Shown: one piece after another, positions 43,934 through 52,054 of the stretch
Layout: each line of letters begins with the position of its first letter
How positions within the stretch are numbered: the first letter of the stretch is position 1
Assembly (NCBI GenBank): GCA_964388955.1
Contig: CAYMCO010000004.1
Span: forward strand, 1 to 64,000
Origin: CAYMCO01 sp964388955
GTDB lineage: Bacteria > Chloroflexota > Anaerolineae > Anaerolineales > E44-bin32
Reading direction: 5' to 3'
DNA: 64,000 nucleotides
Notes under the pieces: model-generated
What the model saw: the letters and a program-made list of their open reading frames with translations, nothing else
What the model was told of the DNA's origin: nothing
Databases searched by the model: none
Position numbers and translations under genes: made by a program

Positions 43934-44878
43934 CTAGGCCCTCAGCTTTGGTGTGAGAAGTATGGCTGAAATATCGGCAAGCAGATTCATGAATATGTAC
44001 ACAAGCGCGATAAACAGCGACAGTGCCTGCACCAGCGGGACATCCCGCAGTGCCACTGCGTCGATTAGCGCCTGGCCGACACCGGGATAGCGGAATACAT
44101 ATTCAACCACGACGATGCCTCCCGCCATCCATGCGATATTGAGCGCCACAACCTGTATGGTGGGGACAATGGCATTTGGCAGTGCATGTCGAAGGTAGAC
44201 GGTTGGGTCCTGCAGGCCTTTCAACCAGGCCATCTGTATGTATTCACTATCCAGCACTTCCAGCATGGAGGCGCGAAGCATCCGCCCAATATATGGGGAG
44301 GTTGCCAGCACCAGAGTGGCAATTGGAAGCACATAAATCCCTACCCGAGCCCACCCCGTGTCGCCCGGCAGCAGCAGGGATGTCGGCGGAAACAATCGGA
44401 ATATGACTGTAGCGAAAACGAAAATCAAGATCATGCCAAGTACAAAGACGGGTAGCGCCACCAGGGTCAGCGTGGCTGTGCTTACGGCATGATCCAAGAG
44501 CCGACCGCGCCAGACTGCGCTGAGGATCCCCAGCGCGATGCCAAGAGGGATTGCGACTATGGATGCGAAAGTGAGCAAGATCAATGAATTGGAGATGCGC
44601 GATCCCAGAACTTCTGCGACAGGCTTGCCGGAAGCCAGTGAAACTCCCAGATCCCCAGATAACAACGATGTGACCCACTTCTGGTATTGTACGGGGGGCG
44701 GGTCATTCAGGTTGAGCCGGTCACGCAGTATTTCCAATCTCTCCGGCGTGGCGTCGCGGCCCAAAATGGCCTGTGCCGCGTCGCCTGGCAGGATTTGCGT
44801 GGCCGAGAATACCACGATCGATAACAGGATGAGGGTACCAAGTGCCCGGATGATCCTTTTGGCCAGTAGTTCTAACAT
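43934..44878 (-). CDS. ABC transporter permease (DppB type)
   Basis: A 314-residue permease with six membrane segments. The family start (LLAKRIIRALGTLILLSIVVFSA with PGDAAQAILG) and the EAA-like loop (SEYIQMAWLKGLQDPTVYLRHALPN) are seen. It lies 183 bases downstream of the binding protein gene and abuts the DppC-type gene. Confidence 0.93.
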   Translation of the reverse strand: MLELLAKRIIRALGTLILLSIVVFSATQILPGDAAQAILGRDATPERLEILRDRLNLNDPPPVQYQKWVTSLLSGDLGVSLASGKPVAEVLGSRISNSLILLTFASIVAIPLGIALGILSAVWRGRLLDHAVSTATLTLVALPVFVLGMILIFVFATVIFRLFPPTSLLLPGDTGWARVGIYVLPIATLVLATSPYIGRMLRASMLEVLDSEYIQMAWLKGLQDPTVYLRHALPNAIVPTIQVVALNIAWMAGGIVVVEYVFRYPGVGQALIDAVALRDVPLVQALSLFIALVYIFMNLLADISAILLTPKLRA

Positions 44879-45061
44879 CCAGCTCCATTAGTGAGTCGGC
44901 TTCTCAGCTCGATCAGGCCGACGAAAGGCGTGACATTCGCATGATGTCTGCATACACTAGCGGCATAGGACTCAATATTGTGCCCCATCCAGAGTATTCT
45001 AATCCGATTGGCCACGGAAGGGCAGCTATCCAGCTGCCCTTCCGTCCGATCCTTCGCGGCA

Positions 45062-46666
45062 CTAGACGAACCGAGCCTCGCGAAATCGATAGGATGTCAG
45101 GCTGATTCCCGATTTGTCTGGAATGAAACCCTCCAGGTTGGAAGAATAGGCATCGACGTTGTTCTTGAAGCCCCAGATGATGTACCCGCCGCTCTCATAG
45201 AGTATTTTCTGCGCTTCGTGCAAGGGGTCACAGCGCTTGGACCTGTCCACCGTGCTTCGTGCATCTTCGAGCAGGCCATTGAAAGTGGGGTCATCGAAAT
45301 GGGTCTCGTTGAACGGAGCACCGGTCACCATGCACTGGAAAGACTGTGGAATGATGTTCCGCGTAAACCAGAAGCTGGTGGAAAAGGCATATTTCAAGTA
45401 GTAGTCGCTCCAGAATTCACTCGAAGGCACCTTTCTGAGGACCACATTCAGGCCGGCGCCCTTTGCCTGTTCGGCAAACACCTCACAGGCCTCGACCATA
45501 CCACCCGAAGCCGGGGAGGTCACCAGGGTCACCTCTGAAACGCCCGCAGATTTCAAGAGTGATTTGGCCTCATTGAGATCTTGCCCACGTTGTGGCAGGT
45601 CGGAAGCGTAGCAGGGGTCCCAGGGGGAATAGAGGTCATTCCCGATCCATCCCTGGCCGGACAGCGCCTGGTCAATCATCTGTTGCCGGTCAACGATCAA
45701 GCGGCATGCCTGACGGACCCGGACATCATCAAATGGCTCCATATCCACGGCCATGAGGATGGGAACCCAGCCCCCGCCTTTGGATACCAGCACCTCGAGA
45801 GACGAGTCCTGCTCAGTTGCTGCTATTTCTCCAAAGGGAAGCGAATTGATGGCCTGGACTTGGCCGCCGACAAGCGCGTTGACCCGTGCGGTATCGTCCT
45901 GGAAGCCAATGATGACGACCTCGTCGACATATGGCTGGCCGTCTCTCCAGTAGTTTTCGTGCCGCGGAAATACACTCTGCTGCCCAGGTGTAAAGCTGCT
46001 GTACTTGAACGGGCCCGTGCCAACGGGGGACGATGGATCATATCCCTCGGGCACTATGACGTTGTGGCGCTGAGCCAATTGGTCATCGAACACGGCGGAG
46101 GGTTCGTCGAGAGCAAACTTGACCGTCCGGTCATCGACTTTGGTAATGCCCTCCGGACTCAGATTGCTCAGGATCTTGGCTCCCGACGTTGGGTCGTCCG
46201 GATCGATAATCCTTCGGAATGACCAGACCACGTCGTCGGCTGTCAGGATCTTCCCATTGTGGAATTCGATGCCTTCTTTGAGCCGGACGACCCATTCATC
46301 TGCCGAATCATTGGGTGTCAATTCCTCGGCGAGGACATTCTCGATCTGGTAATCGGTATCGTAAGCGACGAGGCCCTCGTAGAGCTGCTTGTTCCGGGCG
46401 ATATCGATCTCGGAAGTGGCTCTGTGAGCATCGAGAGTGTCCTTTTCCGAACCGCCCGAAATGCCTACCAGCAGCCTCCCGCCGCGGCTGGGTTCGGTTG
46501 CTGCTGGCGCCGAGGTCGGCCCTGCCGCCGGTTGACCCCCACAGGCGGCGAGCAACGAGGCTGCGGTGGGCGCCAATCCCAACGCACCAGCGATTTTGAA
46601 GAACTCCCGACGACTCACCTTCCCCTGTTCGAGGTCTCTTCGAAGATTGCCCACTTGGTCTTTCAT
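45062..46666 (-). CDS. Solute-binding lipoprotein of peptide/opine-type ABC transporter (SBP family 5)
   Basis: A 534-residue lipoprotein. The N-terminus has a twin-arginine-like motif SRREFFKIAG and a lipobox LLAAC (Cys near residue 42), then a Pro/Ala/Thr linker. The body matches extracellular solute-binding family 5 (VRLKEGIEFHNGKILTADDV, FDDVRVRQACRLIVDR). Members bind di- or oligopeptides, opines, nickel chelates or modified amino acids. The neighbouring methyltransferase and CoA-transferase genes suggest a methylated amine or amino-acid derivative. First gene of the leftward operon, directly controlled by the promoter/operator at 46714-46750. Confidence 0.92.
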   Translation of the reverse strand: MKDQVGNLRRDLEQGKVSRREFFKIAGALGLAPTAASLLAACGGQPAAGPTSAPAATEPSRGGRLLVGISGGSEKDTLDAHRATSEIDIARNKQLYEGLVAYDTDYQIENVLAEELTPNDSADEWVVRLKEGIEFHNGKILTADDVVWSFRRIIDPDDPTSGAKILSNLSPEGITKVDDRTVKFALDEPSAVFDDQLAQRHNVIVPEGYDPSSPVGTGPFKYSSFTPGQQSVFPRHENYWRDGQPYVDEVVIIGFQDDTARVNALVGGQVQAINSLPFGEIAATEQDSSLEVLVSKGGGWVPILMAVDMEPFDDVRVRQACRLIVDRQQMIDQALSGQGWIGNDLYSPWDPCYASDLPQRGQDLNEAKSLLKSAGVSEVTLVTSPASGGMVEACEVFAEQAKGAGLNVVLRKVPSSEFWSDYYLKYAFSTSFWFTRNIIPQSFQCMVTGAPFNETHFDDPTFNGLLEDARSTVDRSKRCDPLHEAQKILYESGGYIIWGFKNNVDAYSSNLEGFIPDKSGISLTSYRFREARFV

Positions 46667-46713
46667 GTCGCCCTCCTCCCAGGCAACTATCTGCGCCCCC
46701 CTTCAATCTCTTT

Positions 46714-46729
46714 CGATAATCGATTATAG
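46714..46729. promoter_or_regulatory. Palindromic operator, copy 1
   Basis: CGATAATCGATTATAG with the 12-bp perfect palindrome ATAATCGATTAT (46716-46727). It contains the -10 box of the transporter promoter on the minus strand. An adjacent inverted repeat TATAGA-TTAT-TCTATA occupies 46725-46740. Identical copy at 46864-46879. Confidence 0.8.
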
Positions 46730-46750
46730 ATTATTCTATACAAACGTCAA
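46723..46750 (-). promoter_or_regulatory. Promoter of the transporter-mttB operon
   Basis: Minus strand: TTGACG (46750-46745), 16-base spacer, TATAAT (46728-46723). The -10 lies inside the operator palindrome, so a bound repressor would block it. Confidence 0.7.
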
Positions 46751-46826
46751 CGTGGAGTCAAACATAAATTCCCGACAAGTTGCTCTCAGGAGAAGGTCTT
46801 TCGCATCCCAGCGATGCCAAAGTAAC

Positions 46827-46855
46827 TTGCCATTTGCAGAGCGCAAGGATACAAT
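46827..46855 (+). promoter_or_regulatory. Promoter of the GntR-family regulator gene
   Basis: TTGCCA at 46827-46832, 17-base spacer, TACAAT at 46850-46855. The second operator begins 9 bases downstream, around the transcription start. Confidence 0.65.
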
Positions 46856-46863
46856 GATGAAAA

Positions 46864-46879
46864 CGATAATCGATTATAG
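46864..46879. promoter_or_regulatory. Palindromic operator, copy 2
   Basis: Same 16 bases as copy 1 (palindrome at 46866-46877). It sits between the TACAAT -10 and the regulator's ribosome binding site AGGAG (46878-46882), overlapping the latter by two bases. This position implies autoregulation. Confidence 0.8.
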
Positions 46880-46887
46880 GAGCTATG

Positions 46888-47610
46888 ATGACGCACCCAA
46901 TCCCAACGCCGCCATTGCTCAGCGAGCAAGCGTATATGGTGCTACGTGAAGCGATCATTCGTGGCGAAATGAACCCAGGGGAAAGGATTGTGGAAACGGT
47001 CCTCGCTGGGGAATTGAACATGAGCCAGGCCCCTGTGCGAGAAGCCTTGCGAAGGTTGGAGGAGGAGGGGCTGGTTGAGAACCGGCCGCGCAGAGGCAGC
47101 TTTGTGGCCAAGATCGATGCAAAGGATCTCCAGGAGATCATGGCCGTTAGGGCGGTCCTGGAGGGGCTTGCCGCCAGAGAGGTCGCTGAACATGGGATCG
47201 TTGAATGCATGGATGCCTTACAGGACCTGATGGACGGAATGAGGCAAGATGCAGCAAACAGTGATTTGAAAGCGTTGACTGCCAAAGACTACGAGTACCA
47301 CGATGTATTGTGTAGATTGTGCCAGAACCGGACCCTTTACAGGCATTGGTCGATTATCCATGCCAGAATCCGCTTCTACTTGAATTTCGCGAACATCTCT
47401 TATCCCTACCCGGTGGAAATCGCAGAAGGGCATCAGCCGCTCATAGATGCCATGCAGCATCGCAATCCGGATCTGGCGGAGAGGCGAGCCAGGATTCATG
47501 TGCACGAATCCTATTACAAGCAGATCGAACCGATGCTTACTCCCAAAGATGAACGGGATGGGGGGAAGAGGGGAGAGATAATGGAGGTGGGTGAGAGAAG
47601 CCTGAGATAA
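46888..47610 (+). CDS. GntR-family transcriptional regulator (FCD type)
   Basis: A 240-residue regulator. The winged helix is at residues ~10-75 (AYMVLREAIIRGEMNPGERI, LNMSQAPVREALRRLEEEG, NRPRRGSFVAKI). The C-terminal FCD domain (residues ~85-225) has the metal/ligand residues in DYEYHDVLC, EIAEGHQPLIDAM and RARIHVHESY. Such proteins bind an organic acid or related effector and usually repress adjacent catabolic genes. The ATG at 46888 has AGGAG five bases ahead; the ATG at 46885 would be too close. Divergent from the transporter operon, with two identical operator palindromes between the starts. Confidence 0.92.
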   Translation: MTHPIPTPPLLSEQAYMVLREAIIRGEMNPGERIVETVLAGELNMSQAPVREALRRLEEEGLVENRPRRGSFVAKIDAKDLQEIMAVRAVLEGLAAREVAEHGIVECMDALQDLMDGMRQDAANSDLKALTAKDYEYHDVLCRLCQNRTLYRHWSIIHARIRFYLNFANISYPYPVEIAEGHQPLIDAMQHRNPDLAERRARIHVHESYYKQIEPMLTPKDERDGGKRGEIMEVGERSLR

Positions 47611-47815
47611 TTCTGAACGGCTGAGGGGTGTCCGAGAATGCCCGTCGGGGACGGCGGATTTCGCCCTATGCAGTCCACTTCTATTCGCTCGAAGCCCATG
47701 GAACTCGATTGGCTGGCCAGCATCCGAGGATGAGCAAGGGCTGGGGCCGGTGGATATGCACCTAAGAAGGCTCCCAGCATTGGCTGCAGGGAATCCATTT
47801 GGGCCCAGGGATGGG

Positions 47816-47840
47816 AACGACATCCCCATTGGATGTCGTT
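47816..47840 (+). terminator. Rho-independent terminator after the regulator gene
   Basis: A perfect 10-bp stem, AACGACATCC (47816-47825) and GGATGTCGTT (47831-47840), with a 5-base loop, followed by TCTTTC. It lies between the regulator and the crotonase gene, so the crotonase onward may need its own promoter or readthrough. Confidence 0.65.
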
Positions 47841-47892
47841 TCTTTCAAATCGACCAAGATTTCCGTAACGCGAGAGATGAAAGGACGAGCCG

Positions 47893-48669
47893 ATGAATCA
47901 GACGAGAAATCCGGTGCTCTATGAAAGGAAAGGCCCCAGCGCTTGGATATGGTTCGACCGTGATGAAAAGCGGAATGCGTGGACACCTGAATTAGTCGAG
48001 CAGTTTCAGGATTGTCTCGAGGAGGCAGACAACGATCCCGAGGTGAGATGCGTCGTGGTGAGCGGGAAGGGCAAGTGTTTTTGCGCTGGAATGGATCTGG
48101 CCGTAGCCCAAGATCTAGATCTGAGTGGATACCGTGAATACTACCGGAAATATGAGAATCTAAGGGAGACCATCAAGTGGGTTTCGAAGCCGGTCATTGC
48201 TCGCATAAACGGCGATGCCTATGGTGACGGCGTGGCGATTCTGGAATGCTTTGACATCATAGTCGCCGTGGCGGAAGCCCGATTCGGTTTGCGTGAAATC
48301 AACGCGGGATTGGGCGCCGGAGGGCTGCTTTTCTTTGACATCAGCCGGACCAGAGCCCTTGAATTGTGCATTACAGGCCGCACATTCAGCGGAACCGAAG
48401 GAGAGAACTGGGGTCTGATTACAAAGGCAGTCGCCCCGGACCAGCTTGACGAATGCGTGGAGGAATACATAGAGATATTCAGCAAGCTGCCGCCCGTCGC
48501 GGTTTCATATACGAAGAGGGTGGCCAACATGGTCCTCAGCATCGCCGGTCAGGATGCGGCCCGGAAGGTCATGCGGGAACTGCAGATCAACACGTTTGAC
48601 ACCAAGGACCGGGAGGAGGCCATGCTCGCTTTCTTGGAAAAGCGAAAGCCGGTCTTCAAGGGGGGATAA
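47893..48669 (+). CDS. Enoyl-CoA hydratase/isomerase family protein (crotonase)
   Basis: A 258-residue crotonase-fold enzyme. The first oxyanion-hole region is GKCFCAGMDLAVAQD (near residue 60) and the second is RINGDAYGDGVAIL (near 105). The active-site Glu position is probably in LREINAGLGAGG (near 135). Members hydrate, isomerise or cleave acyl-CoA thioesters; CaiD of carnitine metabolism is one of them. Placement ahead of two CaiB-type CoA-transferases supports a role on an acyl-CoA made by them. The exact reaction is not determined. Confidence 0.88.
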   Translation: MNQTRNPVLYERKGPSAWIWFDRDEKRNAWTPELVEQFQDCLEEADNDPEVRCVVVSGKGKCFCAGMDLAVAQDLDLSGYREYYRKYENLRETIKWVSKPVIARINGDAYGDGVAILECFDIIVAVAEARFGLREINAGLGAGGLLFFDISRTRALELCITGRTFSGTEGENWGLITKAVAPDQLDECVEEYIEIFSKLPPVAVSYTKRVANMVLSIAGQDAARKVMRELQINTFDTKDREEAMLAFLEKRKPVFKGG

Positions 48670-48790
48670 GAAATCAGAATGATGTCGGAGCCGGCCTTTG
48701 CCGTTGGGTCATGAATCACCGCGCTGAACTCGAGAGGTGCTTCTGGATGCAAGATAGACCATTGATCAAGTGGGGGTGCTTTCGCCAATC

Positions 48791-49993
48791 ATGAATGGTG
48801 CTCTTGAGGGCCTACGGGCTGTTGAAGTGGGTGGGGGGATCTCTGGTTCTTTCTGTGCTCTGCTGATCGCCGGGTTTGGTGGGGAGGTGATCAAGATCGT
48901 CCCCCCATCATCCCGAGAGAGAGGTGGGGCGGGGCCCGAGGGTGAAAATCCGTTGGCCGAGGAAAGTTCGACTGGCTTGTTCGCGGCATTGAACAGGGGA
49001 AAGATGAGTGTCTCCCTAGACTTGACGGAGGCGGTCGGTCGTCAAATACTCATCGACCTCGCCGCCCAATGCGATGTACTCATCATGAGCCACCCTCCCA
49101 ACCAAGCGCAACAGCCGGAAGTGCCGCTCAAGAGACTTTCGCAGGCCAACCCGGGCATGATCGTGACATCGGCCTCGAATTTTGGACTCGACGGGCCTTA
49201 TGCTGGCTATCTCGCGGACGAGTTGATCCTCGATGCGCTTGGCGGCTTCGTCTACGGGATTGGCGAGCCGGAAAAGGAGCCGCTAGGCTGCCAGGGGATT
49301 CAATCGCAGGTGTTGGCGGGAGCCTGTGCCTACTTCGGCACGCTGGTGGCACTGATCTCGCGTGATCGAAATGGAGACGGCCAATCTGTTGACGTTTCGA
49401 TTCAAGAGACCTTGGCAACATTGCTGGAATCCTCGCTGACCCTGGCTTCTTATAGTGGTTGGATCTGGCGTCGAAGTGGGCGACATAGAGCGGTCGCGTA
49501 CCATCCGATCTCCAACTATCCATGCCGGGATGGGTATCTGAACATCTCCATATTGGAGGACTACGAATGGAGGTCATTCTGCGAGCTCTTGGGAGCGCCT
49601 CAATTGGCAAGTGACCCCAGGTTTTCTACAGCCAAAGATAGGCTTGAGAACGCCGATGAAATCGACGGGTTGATTGGGGCCTGGCTACAGGATCGATCGT
49701 GTGACGAAATCTATCACGAGGGTCAAGCCCGCAGAATTGCCTGTGGCCCGGTGAATACGGTTAAAGATGTCATCGCTAGTCGCCAGTTGGAAAGCCGGGA
49801 ATTCTTCACGGAACTCACAGAAGGCCCCGCCTCCTTGAAGGTCACTCGGCCCCCATTTAAGATGGGCAGGACGAAATGGAACTGCCTCGACGCGCCGCAT
49901 GGGCCGGGAGAGGATAATGGGCTGATCTACGAGGGCCTATTGGGCTATGATGCCGATTTCTTGGGGCAGCTGCAAAGAGAAGGGATCATCTAA
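48791..49993 (+). CDS. CaiB/BaiF-type CoA-transferase, catalytic Asp replaced
   Basis: A 400-residue class III CoA-transferase-like protein. The family start (LEGLRAVEVGGGISGSFCALLIAGFGGEVIKI) and ISRDRNGDGQSVDVSIQE are present. In formyl-CoA transferase the catalytic Asp is followed 15 residues later by the end of the GILAAL helix; here the matching residue is Gln (GIQSQVLAGACAYFGTLVAL, the Gln before VLAG). So this subunit probably cannot form the acyl-aspartyl intermediate itself. The next gene starts immediately after its stop and encodes a partner that has the Asp. Confidence 0.85.
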   Translation: MNGALEGLRAVEVGGGISGSFCALLIAGFGGEVIKIVPPSSRERGGAGPEGENPLAEESSTGLFAALNRGKMSVSLDLTEAVGRQILIDLAAQCDVLIMSHPPNQAQQPEVPLKRLSQANPGMIVTSASNFGLDGPYAGYLADELILDALGGFVYGIGEPEKEPLGCQGIQSQVLAGACAYFGTLVALISRDRNGDGQSVDVSIQETLATLLESSLTLASYSGWIWRRSGRHRAVAYHPISNYPCRDGYLNISILEDYEWRSFCELLGAPQLASDPRFSTAKDRLENADEIDGLIGAWLQDRSCDEIYHEGQARRIACGPVNTVKDVIASRQLESREFFTELTEGPASLKVTRPPFKMGRTKWNCLDAPHGPGEDNGLIYEGLLGYDADFLGQLQREGII

Positions 49994-51289
49994 GTGAGCC
50001 GGCCTAGCGGGGACGGGTCCGGATATCCCCTCGGGAATGTCCGCATCTTGGACTGCACTCACTCTTGGGCAGGCCCCTTGGCGACGCAGATGCTCGCTTT
50101 CTTCGGAGCCCAAGTGATCCATATCGAGGCGCCTCACCGGCCGGATCGGTGGCGCGGCCCGGTCGATCCGGCAGCAGACGACCGATTCACTTACCGTTAT
50201 CCGGGCGCTTCACCTGGCGAAAGGCCGTTCGACCGCAACGCGCTCTTCAATGAGAAGAACACGAACAAGCTGGGTTTGACACTCAATCTACTTCATCCCA
50301 AGGGCCGTGAAATCTTTGGCGCGCTGGTTCGAATAAGCGATGCAGTTGTCACAAACTTCAGTGCCCCGGCAATCCGGAAATTACATTTGGACCATGACAG
50401 CCTGGCCGAGGTGAACCCCGAGATCGTCACCCTCTCGCTCACTGGAATGGGAGAGACCGGCCCGGAAAGAGATTATGTGGCTTGGGGAGTGACCATAGAG
50501 GCCTTGAGTGGGCTGTCAAGCATGAAAGGGTACAAGGACGGGCCTCCACTGCTCTCAAACATGGCCTATGGGGATCCGGTTGGGGGGATCTTTGGGGCGG
50601 TGGCCCTGATCACGGCAATTTGGGAAAGCCGGAAGACCGGGAGAGGCCAGCACATCGACTTGTCTCTGCTCGAATGCTCAACAACGCTGCTGCTCGACAT
50701 GATCGCGGACCACTCCCTTTCGGGTTCAATCCCAAAGAGGAAAGGAAACCGGCACGAGAGCTATGCACCGAGAGGGTGCTATCGGTGCAGAGGAGAGGAT
50801 AAGTGGCTCGCGATCGCAGTCACCAGCGACGCTGAATGGCGCGCATTGCAGCTGGCCATGGGGGAACCGCAATGGGCCAAGAGTGAACGGTTCTCTACCT
50901 CAGTCGGACGAGTCAAATATCAGGATGAGATAGACAAGAACCTCGAAGAGTGGACATGTGACTTCGAACCGGATGAGCTAATGAAGGCTCTCCAGGATGC
51001 CGGCGTACCGGCGGGGTCCGTGCTCAGCAACCGGGAACTGCTGGATAATGAACAACTGAGCTCGAGGAGATTCTTCACTTTGCTTAGGCACCCTCAGGCT
51101 GGAGAGAATCCGTATCCCCGGATGCCAATCCTCTTGTCACGCACTCCAGGAGGATTGCGGAGTCCGGCACCAATGTTCGGTGAGCACAATCGTTGGATTG
51201 TCTGTGATCTGCTTGGCTATTCCGAACAGGAATATGCCTCACTCGTGGAAGAGCAGGTCATAGGCAGTAGGCCGCTGCAAAAGGAATAA
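49994..51289 (+). CDS. CaiB/BaiF-type CoA-transferase, catalytic Asp present
   Basis: A 431-residue class III CoA-transferase. The N-terminal Rossmann-like part reads LGNVRILDCTHSWAGPLATQ and GAQVIHIEAP. The catalytic Asp is in MAYGDPVGGIFGAVAL, with the expected 15-residue spacing, then WESRKTGRGQHIDLSLLE. It starts on GTG immediately after the TAA of the partner gene, implying translational coupling and a heteromer. It would move CoA between a donor thioester and a carboxylated substrate. Confidence 0.88.
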   Translation: MSRPSGDGSGYPLGNVRILDCTHSWAGPLATQMLAFFGAQVIHIEAPHRPDRWRGPVDPAADDRFTYRYPGASPGERPFDRNALFNEKNTNKLGLTLNLLHPKGREIFGALVRISDAVVTNFSAPAIRKLHLDHDSLAEVNPEIVTLSLTGMGETGPERDYVAWGVTIEALSGLSSMKGYKDGPPLLSNMAYGDPVGGIFGAVALITAIWESRKTGRGQHIDLSLLECSTTLLLDMIADHSLSGSIPKRKGNRHESYAPRGCYRCRGEDKWLAIAVTSDAEWRALQLAMGEPQWAKSERFSTSVGRVKYQDEIDKNLEEWTCDFEPDELMKALQDAGVPAGSVLSNRELLDNEQLSSRRFFTLLRHPQAGENPYPRMPILLSRTPGGLRSPAPMFGEHNRWIVCDLLGYSEQEYASLVEEQVIGSRPLQKE

Positions 51290-51379
51290 CCTTCGGAAGT
51301 TGGTACGGCGCGGCGCTTGGAGGGCATCGATCCGGATGGCTGAAAATACAAACAGAGGACAAATCGCGAGGGCGTGAGC

Positions 51380-52054
51380 ATGGCCAACATAGATGAGGAA
51401 GGAGTGTCCACGATTGTGCGCGCCTTCCAGGATACAGCATTTGAGGAGATCCCCGCTCTGGTCAGCAAGAGTATTGATTCTGGAGGAAGCGCGACGAGCA
51501 TACTCGAAGACGGACTCACCAAAGGCCTGCGGGAAATCGGGGATCGGTTCAGCCGCGGTGAACTATACCTTCCGGAAATGATGATGGCTGCAGACGCATG
51601 GAAGAGGGGAGTGGCAATACTCGATCCATTGCTGGCATCAAGCGGATACCAGCAGAAGCCGATGACGCGAGTAGTAATCGGGACTGTGAAGGGGGACATT
51701 CACTCTCTCGGCAGACAAATAGTGACCACACTACTGAGGACCGCCGGCTGCACGGTGATCGACATTGGCGAAGATGCCCCCGCCTCGAGATTCGTTCAGG
51801 AGGCAGAAGATCAATCCGCGGATATCATCGCGGCCTCCGCACTGATGACCACCACAATGCCACAACAGCGCGAAATAATGGAGCACCTCAGGGCGAGAGG
51901 CCGGCGTCAGGATTTCTTTGTCATAGTGGGTGGGGGGTGCACTACACAGGAATGGGCTGATGAAATTGGGGCGGACGGGTACGGTGAAACGGCGGCCGAC
52001 GCCGTCAGCCTGATGCATGCGTTCGTCAAAGAAGGGAAGGGGGAAGCCCGGTGA
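51380..52054 (+). CDS. Corrinoid (B12-binding) protein, MtmC/MttC type
   Basis: A 224-residue cobalamin carrier. The helical cap domain (residues ~1-90) contains LREIGDRFSRGELYLPEMMMAA. The Rossmann-like B12-binding domain follows with TVKGDIHSLGR, where Asp-x-His-x-x-Gly supplies the lower-axial His, then ASALMTTTMPQQREIM and VIVGGGCTTQEWADEIGADGYG. It receives a methyl group from the adjacent methyltransferase on cob(I)alamin. The gene overlaps the next by GTGA. A reactivation protein such as RamA is not seen in the window. Confidence 0.92.
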   Translation: MANIDEEGVSTIVRAFQDTAFEEIPALVSKSIDSGGSATSILEDGLTKGLREIGDRFSRGELYLPEMMMAADAWKRGVAILDPLLASSGYQQKPMTRVVIGTVKGDIHSLGRQIVTTLLRTAGCTVIDIGEDAPASRFVQEAEDQSADIIAASALMTTTMPQQREIMEHLRARGRRQDFFVIVGGGCTTQEWADEIGADGYGETAADAVSLMHAFVKEGKGEAR

